This document shows, piece after piece, positions 42,353 to 50,132 of a DNA stretch of 64,000 bases. The DNA lies in NCBI GenBank assembly GCA_023389035.1, contig JAEWFC010000015.1, forward strand, positions 1 through 64,000, written 5' to 3'. Source of the stretch: Acidobacteriota bacterium (GTDB lineage Bacteria; Acidobacteriota; Blastocatellia; Pyrinomonadales; Pyrinomonadaceae). Made by a program: the position numbers and the translations under genes. Every line of letters begins with the position of its first letter. The stretch's first letter is position 1. The notes under the pieces were generated by a model. It did no database searches. It saw nothing but the letters and a program-made list of their open reading frames with translations, and was not told the DNA's origin.

Positions 42353-43135
42353 ATGAGTGAAAGGCCGATTGATCTGCCAAAAGACCTCTTCTTGGGCAAA
42401 ACCGCGATAGTCACGGGTGCCAGCCGCGGTGTTGGCCGTGCGACCGCAGTTCGCTTGGCAGAGGCCGGTGCAAATGTAGTCGTCAACTATTTGCAGCAGC
42501 ATACCGAGGCCGATGAGACCGTTCGCCTCTGCAAAGAAAAAGGGGCCGAAGCGATAGCGGTCGCCGGAGATACTTCTGATTTCGCTTCGGCGACCGCTAT
42601 CGCTCGCCGAGCGGTCGAGCAGTTTGGAAGAATAGACCTGCTCGTTCTAAACGCAGGCATCTGGGAAGGTGCCCCGATCGAGGAAATGTCCGAGGAAACT
42701 TGGAACCGCGTCTTGAATACGAATCTGAAAGCTGCCTGGGCGATGTCGCGTGCGTGCGTGCCAGCTATGAAGAAACGGGACAAGGCAGCGATCGTGCTTG
42801 TCTCATCAACCGCCGGGCAGCGGGGCGAGGCGAACTATTCAAATTATGCTGCTTCAAAGGGCGGTCAGATCTCCTTCACAAAGGCACTTGCATCAGAGCT
42901 ATGTCCGAAGATCAGGGTGAACTGCGTCGCTCCGGGATGGATCGAGACCGCAATGGTACGGCCTGTCTTTGAAGATAAGAAATATGAACAGAGCGTGATC
43001 GATTCCATCCCATTAAAACGCATCGCGACGACCGACGACGTTGCTCTTTCCATCTGTTTCCTGCTTTCCGATTGGTCGCAGCACATCACGGGCGAGGTGC
43101 TTAATATTAACGGCGGCGCCGTGCTCTGTGGTTAA
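42353..43135 (+). CDS. SDR-family oxidoreductase (FabG-like)
   Basis: 260-aa short-chain dehydrogenase/reductase. KTAIVTGASRGVGRATAVRL is the dinucleotide loop, LVLNAGIWEGAP the NAG motif, and the catalytic triad is Ser in IVLVSSTAGQ, Tyr and Lys in YSNYAASKGGQISF. RVNCVAPGWIETAM and HITGEVLNINGGAVLCG are the typical C-terminal motifs. An Arg after the loop (ASRGVG) and FabG-like pattern favour NADPH and a 3-oxoacyl or sugar-like substrate, which is not determined. It starts 11 nt after the kinase stop. Confidence 0.9.
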   Translation: MSERPIDLPKDLFLGKTAIVTGASRGVGRATAVRLAEAGANVVVNYLQQHTEADETVRLCKEKGAEAIAVAGDTSDFASATAIARRAVEQFGRIDLLVLNAGIWEGAPIEEMSEETWNRVLNTNLKAAWAMSRACVPAMKKRDKAAIVLVSSTAGQRGEANYSNYAASKGGQISFTKALASELCPKIRVNCVAPGWIETAMVRPVFEDKKYEQSVIDSIPLKRIATTDDVALSICFLLSDWSQHITGEVLNINGGAVLCG

Positions 43136-43195
43136 GGTGTGACATAAAGCACAGACCCTCTACTCGTTTCTTTGTTATTCATAGTTCGACGAACG

Positions 43196-44263
43196 ATGAA
43201 TATCAACACACTCAGCGAATTCCAAAGCCGTTTCAGCGCGGTTCCTGCAAGTGCGAATTACGTCGAAAATCTAATCGGAAACACGCCGCTCCTTGCTATC
43301 CACTGTCATTATAAGGGCAGCCGCCGAACCGTCTTTGCGAAAGCCGAACACCTGAATCTTTCCGGCAGCATCAAGGATCGAATGGCGTTTCACATTCTTG
43401 CCACTGCCTATCGTGACGGTGCAATAAGGAAGGGGGACATCATCGCTGAGGCGACAAGCGGCAACACCGGAATTTCATTTGCCGCCATCGGCCACGCATT
43501 CGGCAATCCCGTTCACGTCTTCATGCCCGAATGGATGAGCAAAGAGCGCATCGCCCTGATCAAAAGCTACGGAGCGGCGGTTACCCTTGTAAGCCACGAG
43601 GAAGGCGGTTTTGTCGGCTGTATTGAAAAGGCAGATACTTTCAGCTACGAACACGGCCGCGTGTTTCTGCCGCATCAATTTTCTAACCTGGCTAACCCTG
43701 AGGCCCATTATCTAACGACAGGACCTGAGCTTTGGTCGCAGTTAGGATCCGTAGGATTTGAGCCGGATGCCTTCGTCGCGGGAGTCGGGACCGGCGGAAC
43801 GATCGTCGGTATGGCGGCATTTCTCAAGGAAATGAATCCCAACGTTAAGCTTTTCCCGCTCGAGCCCGCGGAATCTCCTACACTGTCAACAGGGCACCAA
43901 GTCGGCAACCATCGCATACAGGGGATCTCCGACGAGTTTATTCCGGCGATCTGCGATCTCAAGAAACTCGACGAAGTGATCGCCGTCTCCGATGGCGATT
44001 CGATCCTGATGGCTCAGAAACTAGCCTGCGAGCTCGGACTAGCAGTCGGCATCTCGTCCGGAGCAAACTTCATTGGCGCATTGCTGGCTATGGAGCGTCT
44101 CGGCTCTGATGCCGTGGTCGCGACAGTCTTTAGCGACGACAATAAGAAATACCTCAGTACCGATCTCGTCCAGAAAGAACCAGTTCGTCCCGATTTCATC
44201 TCTCCCGACGTTCGGCTTTTTGGCTATCAGACCATTCGCCGGCCCGAGATCGCACACTTGTGA
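43196..44263 (+). CDS. Cysteine-synthase-family PLP enzyme
   Basis: 355-aa fold-type II PLP enzyme. The PLP lysine is in NLSGSIKDRMAFHIL, the phosphate/substrate loop in AEATSGNTGISFAAIG, and the PLP phosphate loop in GVGTGGTIVGMAAFLKE. It is close to O-acetylserine sulfhydrylase and cystathionine beta-synthase, but the substrate loop and the C-terminus (SGANFIGALLAME, DDNKKYLSTDL) fit the general cysteine synthase family. From the ATG at 43196; the TTG upstream adds eight unlikely residues. It likely makes cysteine from O-acetylserine and sulfide. Confidence 0.87.
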   Translation: MNINTLSEFQSRFSAVPASANYVENLIGNTPLLAIHCHYKGSRRTVFAKAEHLNLSGSIKDRMAFHILATAYRDGAIRKGDIIAEATSGNTGISFAAIGHAFGNPVHVFMPEWMSKERIALIKSYGAAVTLVSHEEGGFVGCIEKADTFSYEHGRVFLPHQFSNLANPEAHYLTTGPELWSQLGSVGFEPDAFVAGVGTGGTIVGMAAFLKEMNPNVKLFPLEPAESPTLSTGHQVGNHRIQGISDEFIPAICDLKKLDEVIAVSDGDSILMAQKLACELGLAVGISSGANFIGALLAMERLGSDAVVATVFSDDNKKYLSTDLVQKEPVRPDFISPDVRLFGYQTIRRPEIAHL

Positions 44264-44325
44264 TCCGGCACTCTTCTGGCATTAGCTAAACTTGACAAGT
44301 CCATAAGAAACGGTTGAACTGCTGA

Positions 44326-45699
44326 GTGTCTGTGAACCAGCAAGATTCACCAATCGTAATGAAATTTGGCGGCACTTCGGTAGGCGACGTTGCTGCCTTT
44401 TCGCGTGTCGTCCACATTTTATCGCTGAATGATGGCAGGCCCGCGGTGATCGTTGTTTCGGCAATGACCAGGATGACGGACGCACTGCTCGCGGCTTTTG
44501 AGATGGCGAAAAAGGGCGACGGGTCAACAGCCTTTGAGTCGCTGCTTCCGCACTTCGAGCGCCACATGGAAGTGGCCGGACATTTTCTTTCGGAACCAGG
44601 GTCTAAACCGTTCGTTACTGAACTCGAACTGGCTCGTGGTGAACTTTCCGATTTATTGACGCGTGCAGCGAGGCGTTCATTGCCGCTTTCGATGCTCAAA
44701 GATGCGATCGTAAGTTACGGCGAACAGCTTTCATCCCGCCTGTTGACCGAAGTTCTTAAGGCAAGCGGCGTGAAGACCCGGCATTTTGACGCCAGGCGGC
44801 TTATCGTCACGGATGATGAGTTTGGTTCAGCTGCTCCGATCATTGACGAAACCGCGGAGCTTATCCGGCTGGAACTTTTACCCGCGATCGAAGACGGTGA
44901 GGTTCCCATTCTTGGCGGGTTTATAGCAGGAAATCGCTCCGGTGAGACCACAACTCTCGGCCGAGGTGGCTCGGATTATTCTGCTGCCATCGTTGCGGCG
45001 GCACTCGATGCTAAAGAGCTGCAGATCTGGACCGACGTGACAGGCGTGATGACCTGCGATCCTCGAATTTGCAGCAACGCGCGTACGATCCCGGTCCTAT
45101 CATACGAAGAGGCAGCAGAACTTGCTTATTTCGGAGCAAAAGTGCTCCATCCGAAAACGATAAAGCCGGCAGTTGATGGCCAGATCCCGGTCCGGGTCTG
45201 CAACACATTTGAACCCACGTCGACGGGAACGATGGTCTTGCCGGAGTCCGGTGAAGCTCCGAACAAGATCAAATCGATCGCAAGCAAAAAGAACATAACG
45301 ATCGTTCGTATCACTTCCGCGAGAATGCTCGGTGCTTATGGTTTTATGAGTGCCGTCTTTCAGGTCTTCGACCGCCATCGGACCGTGATCGATGTGATCT
45401 CGACCTCTGAAGTTTCGGTCGCTCTTACTCTTGATAATACAGACTCGATCGACAAAGTTGTTGAAGATCTAAGGCGTCTGGGCGATGTCGAGGTGGAAAC
45501 GGGTTATGCGGTTATCTGTGTGGTCGGGGAAGGGCTTCGAGCTTCGACGGGGCTTGCCTCAAGGATCTTCTCGACCATTGAGGATGTGAATGTCTCGCTC
45601 GTATCCCATGGCGCATCCGCGGTAAATCTCACGTTTGTCGTTAAGGAAGGCGATGCGGCACGCGTGATCGAACGGCTTCATGGCCGGTTCTTCTCTTGA
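44326..45699 (+). CDS. lysC: Aspartate kinase, ACT-containing
   Basis: 457-aa enzyme that phosphorylates aspartate, the first step to lysine, threonine and methionine. IVMKFGGTSVGDVAAFSRVV is the amino-acid-kinase motif, GRGGSDYSAAIVAAALDAKE a second block, and SIASKKNITIVRITSARMLG begins the ACT pair, with SEVSVALTLDNTDSIDK. No homoserine dehydrogenase is fused. The start is GTG; a second GTG lies two codons further. ACT domains imply lysine or threonine feedback. It overlaps the 3' end of the permease gene by 22 nt. Confidence 0.96.
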   Translation: MSVNQQDSPIVMKFGGTSVGDVAAFSRVVHILSLNDGRPAVIVVSAMTRMTDALLAAFEMAKKGDGSTAFESLLPHFERHMEVAGHFLSEPGSKPFVTELELARGELSDLLTRAARRSLPLSMLKDAIVSYGEQLSSRLLTEVLKASGVKTRHFDARRLIVTDDEFGSAAPIIDETAELIRLELLPAIEDGEVPILGGFIAGNRSGETTTLGRGGSDYSAAIVAAALDAKELQIWTDVTGVMTCDPRICSNARTIPVLSYEEAAELAYFGAKVLHPKTIKPAVDGQIPVRVCNTFEPTSTGTMVLPESGEAPNKIKSIASKKNITIVRITSARMLGAYGFMSAVFQVFDRHRTVIDVISTSEVSVALTLDNTDSIDKVVEDLRRLGDVEVETGYAVICVVGEGLRASTGLASRIFSTIEDVNVSLVSHGASAVNLTFVVKEGDAARVIERLHGRFFS

Positions 45700-46979
45700 T
45701 CGCTCTCAGGCAAGTTATTAAAAGCCCGAAATACCGATCTGAAAACGACTCCTGCAGCTAGCAACCCGAGTCCGGTACCGATCGTCCGCCAAGGCAGAGC
45801 AAAAGCCATCGAAACGCAGAAGATCAAGCCAACTCTCGCCACCCACTTCGGATAGAGTTTGCTAGATTTTTCTAATCTGAGCGCCGCAAGGTTGGCGATA
45901 CCGTAATAGACCAGGATCGTAAATGCCGCCGCAGACACTACTGACTGCAGCGTGCCGAATATTGCGAGTGTAATTATGACCGATCCGCTAAGTAATATTC
46001 CTAGGTCCGGCACCCCAAATCTCTCGCTCACATGTTCCAGGAATTTCGGCAGGTCGTTTCGCCTTGCCATCGCGAACATCATTCGCGATATGCCGACGAT
46101 CTGACTAAGCAGGACGCCAAACATTGCGGTTGCGGCCCCGATGCCAACGATCCAAACGACTGCCGGCAGTCCGAACGCTCGGGACGCTTCTTGCAGCGGT
46201 GAACTTGTTTGCGACAAAGCTTCAGATCCGATCGCCCCCACAGCGACGGCCGCCACTGCAAGGTAAAGCAGAACCGAGACCACGAGCGTGATGATCACCG
46301 CTCGAGGGATCGTTCTTTTTGGATCGTGAACCTCTTCGCCCAGTGTCGCGATCCGTGCGTATCCCGTGTATGCAAAAAACAAAAGGGCCGCAGCCTCACC
46401 GATCCCGTAAAGTCCGTTCGGCGCGAATGGCCGAAGGTTCGCGGCATCGAAAGACGCGACCCCGGTCACAACAAAGATCAACAGCGTCATTAGCGTGAGG
46501 CCGACGATCGCGGTGTTCAGCCTGCCGGCTTTCTTTATCCCAAAAAGGTTCGCCAGCGTCAGACACAGTGCTGCTGCGATAGCAGCGTATCGTGGCGAGA
46601 CCGCCGGGACGAGCTGAGAAAAATAGCTCCCGAAGCCCAAAGCGACGGTGCCGCCGGCGGCGAGTTTGCTCGCAAGGAACATCCATCCTGCCGCAAACCC
46701 CATCCAGGGATTCAGCAAACGATACCCGTATTCATATGTTCCGCCCGATTGCGGATATGTCGCGGCGAGTTCGGCTGAGCTTAAAGCGTTACAAGTCGCC
46801 GCTATACCCGCGATCACGAGACCAATAATAAATGCAGGGCCCGCGATGCCTGCAGCAACGCCTGTTACGACAAAGATCCCGGCTCCAATGATCGCACCGA
46901 GACCGATCCCGACCGCATCGAGAAGTCTGATATCTCGTCTCAGTGTTTCGAAACCGCCGGCCTCATTCGGTTGGGTCAT
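45678..46979 (-). CDS. APC-family amino-acid permease
   Basis: 433-aa transporter with about twelve helices. GIGLGAIIGAGIFVVTGVAA is the family's helix-1 motif, SAELAATYPQSGGTYEYGYR is the conserved loop, and FFAYTGYARIATLGEEVHDP is helix 6. These belong to the APC amino-acid/polyamine superfamily, cationic-amino-acid-like branch. Substrate unknown. The ATG overlaps the DoxX stop by 4 nt, so both are probably one unit. The end is antisense to lysC by 22 nt. Confidence 0.9.
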   Translation of the reverse strand: MTQPNEAGGFETLRRDIRLLDAVGIGLGAIIGAGIFVVTGVAAGIAGPAFIIGLVIAGIAATCNALSSAELAATYPQSGGTYEYGYRLLNPWMGFAAGWMFLASKLAAGGTVALGFGSYFSQLVPAVSPRYAAIAAALCLTLANLFGIKKAGRLNTAIVGLTLMTLLIFVVTGVASFDAANLRPFAPNGLYGIGEAAALLFFAYTGYARIATLGEEVHDPKRTIPRAVIITLVVSVLLYLAVAAVAVGAIGSEALSQTSSPLQEASRAFGLPAVVWIVGIGAATAMFGVLLSQIVGISRMMFAMARRNDLPKFLEHVSERFGVPDLGILLSGSVIITLAIFGTLQSVVSAAAFTILVYYGIANLAALRLEKSSKLYPKWVARVGLIFCVSMAFALPWRTIGTGLGLLAAGVVFRSVFRAFNNLPESDQEKNRP

Positions 46980-47452
46980 TCTTCAGATTTGCCAAGCAAG
47001 GCGTCGAGCGAATACTTCCCTGCACCGACGACAAGAAGAAACAGCGAACTGAACAGCATTGCCATGTCCGTTCGTGACTCGTGCAAAAATCCCCATAATC
47101 CGTAGTACGACACTTTTCTCAGGCTATAGCCCATAAACTCGCTGCCGATCAGTATCGGGATCTTGGTCGTGAAGATCGCGGTCAGCATTATAACTATTAG
47201 CGGGATCGCAGCTAGCCGTATAAGGAAGCCGACCATGACCAAAATACCGCAGACGATCTCGACGCCTCCGACAAGCGATGCGGTCATTTCCGGATTCGCG
47301 ATAGGTATCTTCGCGAATCGTCCGGCACCGACCTCAGCGGGATAAAGAAACTTCTGCACTCCTTCGCCGAAGAACACCAGACCGACAATAAACCGGATCA
47401 AGACCGTCGCAGACGGTGCGTCGGTCGACGTAATTCTCGTTATAACGCTCAT
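46976..47452 (-). CDS. DoxX-family membrane protein
   Basis: 158 aa with four helices. LIRFIVGLVFFGEGVQKFLY with the downstream GAGRFAKIPI is the DoxX opening; FLHESRTDMAMLFSSLFLLV is the last helix. DoxX-type proteins occur in quinone and redox-linked complexes, but many are uncharacterised. It is translationally coupled to the permease (ATGA overlap). It is divergent from the ion channel gene. Confidence 0.85.
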   Translation of the reverse strand: MSVITRITSTDAPSATVLIRFIVGLVFFGEGVQKFLYPAEVGAGRFAKIPIANPEMTASLVGGVEIVCGILVMVGFLIRLAAIPLIVIMLTAIFTTKIPILIGSEFMGYSLRKVSYYGLWGFLHESRTDMAMLFSSLFLLVVGAGKYSLDALLGKSEE

Positions 47453-47570
47453 ATGCTTTCCGCTTTAGGGGAATGTTATAGCAATATTCTGCCCTATCAG
47501 GACGATCCCACAAAGAGTCAGCATTTTAAGTACAGCAGCGTGTGCAATAATTCCAACACGAACGAAAACA

Positions 47571-47576
47571 AGGAGG
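47571..47576 (+). promoter_or_regulatory. Ribosome-binding site deciding the ion-channel start
   Basis: Perfect AGGAGG 6 nt before the ATG at 47583. The in-frame TTG directly after it would have no spacing. Confidence 0.85.
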
Positions 47577-47582
47577 TTGCGA

Positions 47583-48392
47583 ATGGAGGTAGAAACTGAA
47601 ACTGCTGTAAAAGAAGAGATCCGCTCCGAACGGATCGAGATAGTTCATCAGCTCGAGGACTGGCTTGAGATCCCGATGCTTGTTTTAAGCCTTATCTGGC
47701 TTGCCCTCTTCATCGTAGAAATGACGCAAGGCATCGGGCCGTTTCTTGAGATAGCCGGGAATGTTATCTGGATCATTTTCGGTATTGAATATCTGCTGCG
47801 ACTTCTTGTTGCCCCCGAGAAATTCGCATATATCAAAAGCAGTTGGCTGACGCTGCTGGCACTCGCGCTTCCGGCGCTGCGCGTCTTTCGGCTATTCCGT
47901 GCATTCAGGCTATTGCAGGCCGCACGTGCAGCACGAGGATTAAGGCTTGTGCGGCTTTTGACGTCACTGAACCGTGGGATGAAAGCTCTCGGGGCGACCT
48001 TCAGCCGCAGAGGATTTGGCTACGTCTTACTGCTTACTCTGATCGTGATATTCGGCGGTGCGGCCGGAATGTACAATTTTGAAAAGCACATCGAGGGCGG
48101 ATTCGTGAGTTACGCCGATGCTCTCTGGTGGACTGCAATGCTCATCACCTCGATCGGTTCCGATTATTTCCCTCGCTCGGGCGAAGGCCGTATGCTTTGC
48201 CTTATACTCTCTTTGTATGGATTTGCGGTTTTCGGATACGTGACGGCAACTCTCGCGACCTTCTTTATTCAGCGTGATACCGAGACAGCTTCTGAGCGCG
48301 GCGAACCCTGCCTCCTCGATCTGCAAACGGAGTTGAAGGAACTTAGGCAGGAGATCCGGGCCGCTATGTCAGATCGTGCTACACAATCTTGA
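47583..48392 (+). CDS. Voltage-gated ion-channel-like protein with unusual selectivity filter
   Basis: 269-aa six-helix channel protein. Helices S1-S3 are hydrophobic; S4 carries Arg at three-residue spacing (LRVFRLFRAFRLLQAARAAR). The pore helix and filter are YADALWWTAMLITSIGSDYF then PRSGEGR, so the canonical TVGYG of potassium channels is replaced by SIGSD. The C-terminus has a short charged helix (DLQTELKELRQEIRAAM), probably a tetramer coil. A perfect AGGAGG stands 6 nt before the ATG, so a TTG six nt upstream is rejected. Probably selective for K+ or another cation; this is uncertain. Confidence 0.85.
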   Translation: MEVETETAVKEEIRSERIEIVHQLEDWLEIPMLVLSLIWLALFIVEMTQGIGPFLEIAGNVIWIIFGIEYLLRLLVAPEKFAYIKSSWLTLLALALPALRVFRLFRAFRLLQAARAARGLRLVRLLTSLNRGMKALGATFSRRGFGYVLLLTLIVIFGGAAGMYNFEKHIEGGFVSYADALWWTAMLITSIGSDYFPRSGEGRMLCLILSLYGFAVFGYVTATLATFFIQRDTETASERGEPCLLDLQTELKELRQEIRAAMSDRATQS

Positions 48393-48395
48393 TAA

Positions 48396-49427
48396 ATGGA
48401 CTTATTTACACTAACGAAAAAATTAATGAGCATTCCTTCTACCTCAGGCGAGGAAGAGGCGGTCGGTTTTTTTCTGCGGGATCATTTGACCGCACTTGGA
48501 TGGAATGTGGAAATGCAGCCTGTCTCTGCGGATCAGAATAACGTTATCGCAACTCTCGGGGACTCGCCGACCGTGTGGATGTCCACACACATGGACACGG
48601 TGCCGCCATTCATTCCGCCGACCGAAGATGCCGAAAAGATCTACGGCCGCGGAGCTTGCGATGCCAAGGGTATTATCGCCGCACAGATAACCGCCGCCGA
48701 AGAACTGAGAAAGCAAGGCGTAACGAATATCGGCCTGCTCTACACCGTCGAAGAAGAGCGGGCATCCACGGGAGCAAAGGCCGCGAATGATCATCCTCTC
48801 GCCCCATCATGCAAATTCATGATAAACGGCGAGCCGACCGATAATGATCTCGCCATCGGCTCAAAGGGTTCCTTTCGCTTGATGATAAAGACGAGCGGAA
48901 AAGCGGCACATTCGGCATATCCCGAAGAGGGAGATTCTGCGATCGAATCTCTTCTCGAGATCCTAAATGATATCCGCACCACTCATTTTCCCCACGACGA
49001 CTTCTTTGGCGAGACAACCGTAAATATCGGCACGATCGAGGGCGGGCTTGCACTGAATATTATTCCGCCGCGTGCAGAAGCTGGTCTTTTGATCCGACTT
49101 ACGACAAAACGCGAGCCGATCGAGCAGGCTCTCGAATCGGTTGTCCGCGGCCGCGGCGAGATCGAGGTCCTCTCCTGCAGCGAGCCGGTCAAACTTCACC
49201 CGGTCGAAGGCTTTGACCAGAAAGTGGTACGTTTCACTACCGACATTCCACATATGCCAAACTGGGGGAAGCCGCTGCTCTTGGGTCCCGGCTCGATCCT
49301 TGTCGCCCATACAAAAGACGAATACGTCATGAAACGAGATCTTGAAATTGCGGTCGGTCACTATATTTCCCTCCATCAGGAACTTTCCGATGAGGTCCGT
49401 GCCCCCCAAGAAGAAGTAGGAGCATAG
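48396..49427 (+). CDS. M20-family metallopeptidase / deacylase (ArgE/DapE/LysK type)
   Basis: 343-aa two-zinc amidohydrolase. Metal ligands: His and Asp in STHMDTVPPF, Asp in GRGACDAKGIIAAQIT, the Glu-Glu pair in YTVEEERASTG, and a C-terminal His in LVAHTKDEYV. The middle lid domain (GSFRLMIKTSGKAAHSAYPE) carries the dimer-interface His. Family includes N-succinyl-DAP desuccinylase (DapE), N-acetylornithine and N-acetyl-lysine deacetylases. With dapD in the window, DapE is plausible, but sequence type (short, LysK-like) leaves it open. It starts 3 nt after the ion channel stop. Its last codons form part of a hairpin. Confidence 0.85.
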   Translation: MDLFTLTKKLMSIPSTSGEEEAVGFFLRDHLTALGWNVEMQPVSADQNNVIATLGDSPTVWMSTHMDTVPPFIPPTEDAEKIYGRGACDAKGIIAAQITAAEELRKQGVTNIGLLYTVEEERASTGAKAANDHPLAPSCKFMINGEPTDNDLAIGSKGSFRLMIKTSGKAAHSAYPEEGDSAIESLLEILNDIRTTHFPHDDFFGETTVNIGTIEGGLALNIIPPRAEAGLLIRLTTKREPIEQALESVVRGRGEIEVLSCSEPVKLHPVEGFDQKVVRFTTDIPHMPNWGKPLLLGPGSILVAHTKDEYVMKRDLEIAVGHYISLHQELSDEVRAPQEEVGA

Positions 49428-49471
49428 GAACATAGATAGACTTGTGTCCTTCTATCTTCCTACGCTCCTAT
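49416..49471. terminator. Long hairpin between convergent genes, overlapping the M20 stop
   Basis: The left arm 49416-49440 and the right arm 49451-49471 pair over about 21 bp (14 bp with one A-C mismatch, a 4-nt bulge, then 7 bp) around a 10-nt loop. The element is built of TAGGA/CATAGGAAC-like short repeats, as in interspersed bacterial repeats. It spans the stop codon of the M20 gene and faces the convergent secreted-protein gene, so it could end both transcripts. No long T-tract is present. Confidence 0.6.
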
Positions 49472-49491
49472 GTTTCCGTCCGAGCGCGTTA

Positions 49492-49995
49492 TTAGTTCAG
49501 ACGTACGGCCGTCGCGGTCGAACATCCGCTTCCTATAATCACACCCTGGAAATTGGTCAGTGTAAACGAACCGGAAGACGTTTGTTCATCCGAGAATCTT
49601 GAGAGTTCACCGACTTGGGTGACCCGCAGCCTGCCGATCGGTACTCCTGCCGGCGTCATTGGAATAAACGAAAAGCGAAGCGTATAAATGCCTCTGCCTT
49701 CAGATGTCCAGACCCCGGTCCCCGGCGTGCGATGAGGAGTTGCCGGATTTGCACCGTATTCAGCAACCGTGCCGCCTTGGTTAAAGGTAAGGACACCGGG
49801 GAATGGCTGACCGATCGGTTCGCCTGTATTGCAATCGCGCGGCTGTACCGTTGTTTCCCAGGCTCCGACAATACGGTTGAATCCCTGATCGTTTCCCGGA
49901 TTTAATTGGGCACTGACCGTAAAGGATGCAACCAAAGCGATCACCATCGCAAACACCGAAATTCCTAGCTTTCCTGCAAAGTTATTCGTCTTCAT
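49492..49995 (-). CDS. Small secreted lipocalin-like protein
   Basis: 167 aa with a signal peptide (LGISVFAMVIALVASFTVSA). The mature protein begins NPGNDQGFNRIVGAWETTVQ and shows repeated beta strands, with FPGVLTFNQGGTVAEYGANP and TPGTGVWTSEGRGIYTLRFS, typical of a small beta-barrel family widely seen in Acidobacteria. Two Cys residues (about 54 and 157) could form a disulfide. No function can be given. It is convergent with the M20 gene. Confidence 0.75.
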   Translation of the reverse strand: MKTNNFAGKLGISVFAMVIALVASFTVSAQLNPGNDQGFNRIVGAWETTVQPRDCNTGEPIGQPFPGVLTFNQGGTVAEYGANPATPHRTPGTGVWTSEGRGIYTLRFSFIPMTPAGVPIGRLRVTQVGELSRFSDEQTSSGSFTLTNFQGVIIGSGCSTATAVRLN

Positions 49996-50132
49996 TTTCT
50001 TTCCTCTTTGTTTTTCTGGATTTCAACCCAAACTTCTGTAAATTTGCGGTCGATGCGTGCAATAATTGCCTTCACCGTTCATGAAAGTCGTTAATATCCG
50101 CATGAAAGTTTGTGAAGATTTGTGAAGATCGG

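Noticed and set aside
44264..44325. Lysine riboswitch before lysC.
   Set aside because: The gap is only 62 nt, too short for the aptamer, and no matching stem set is seen.
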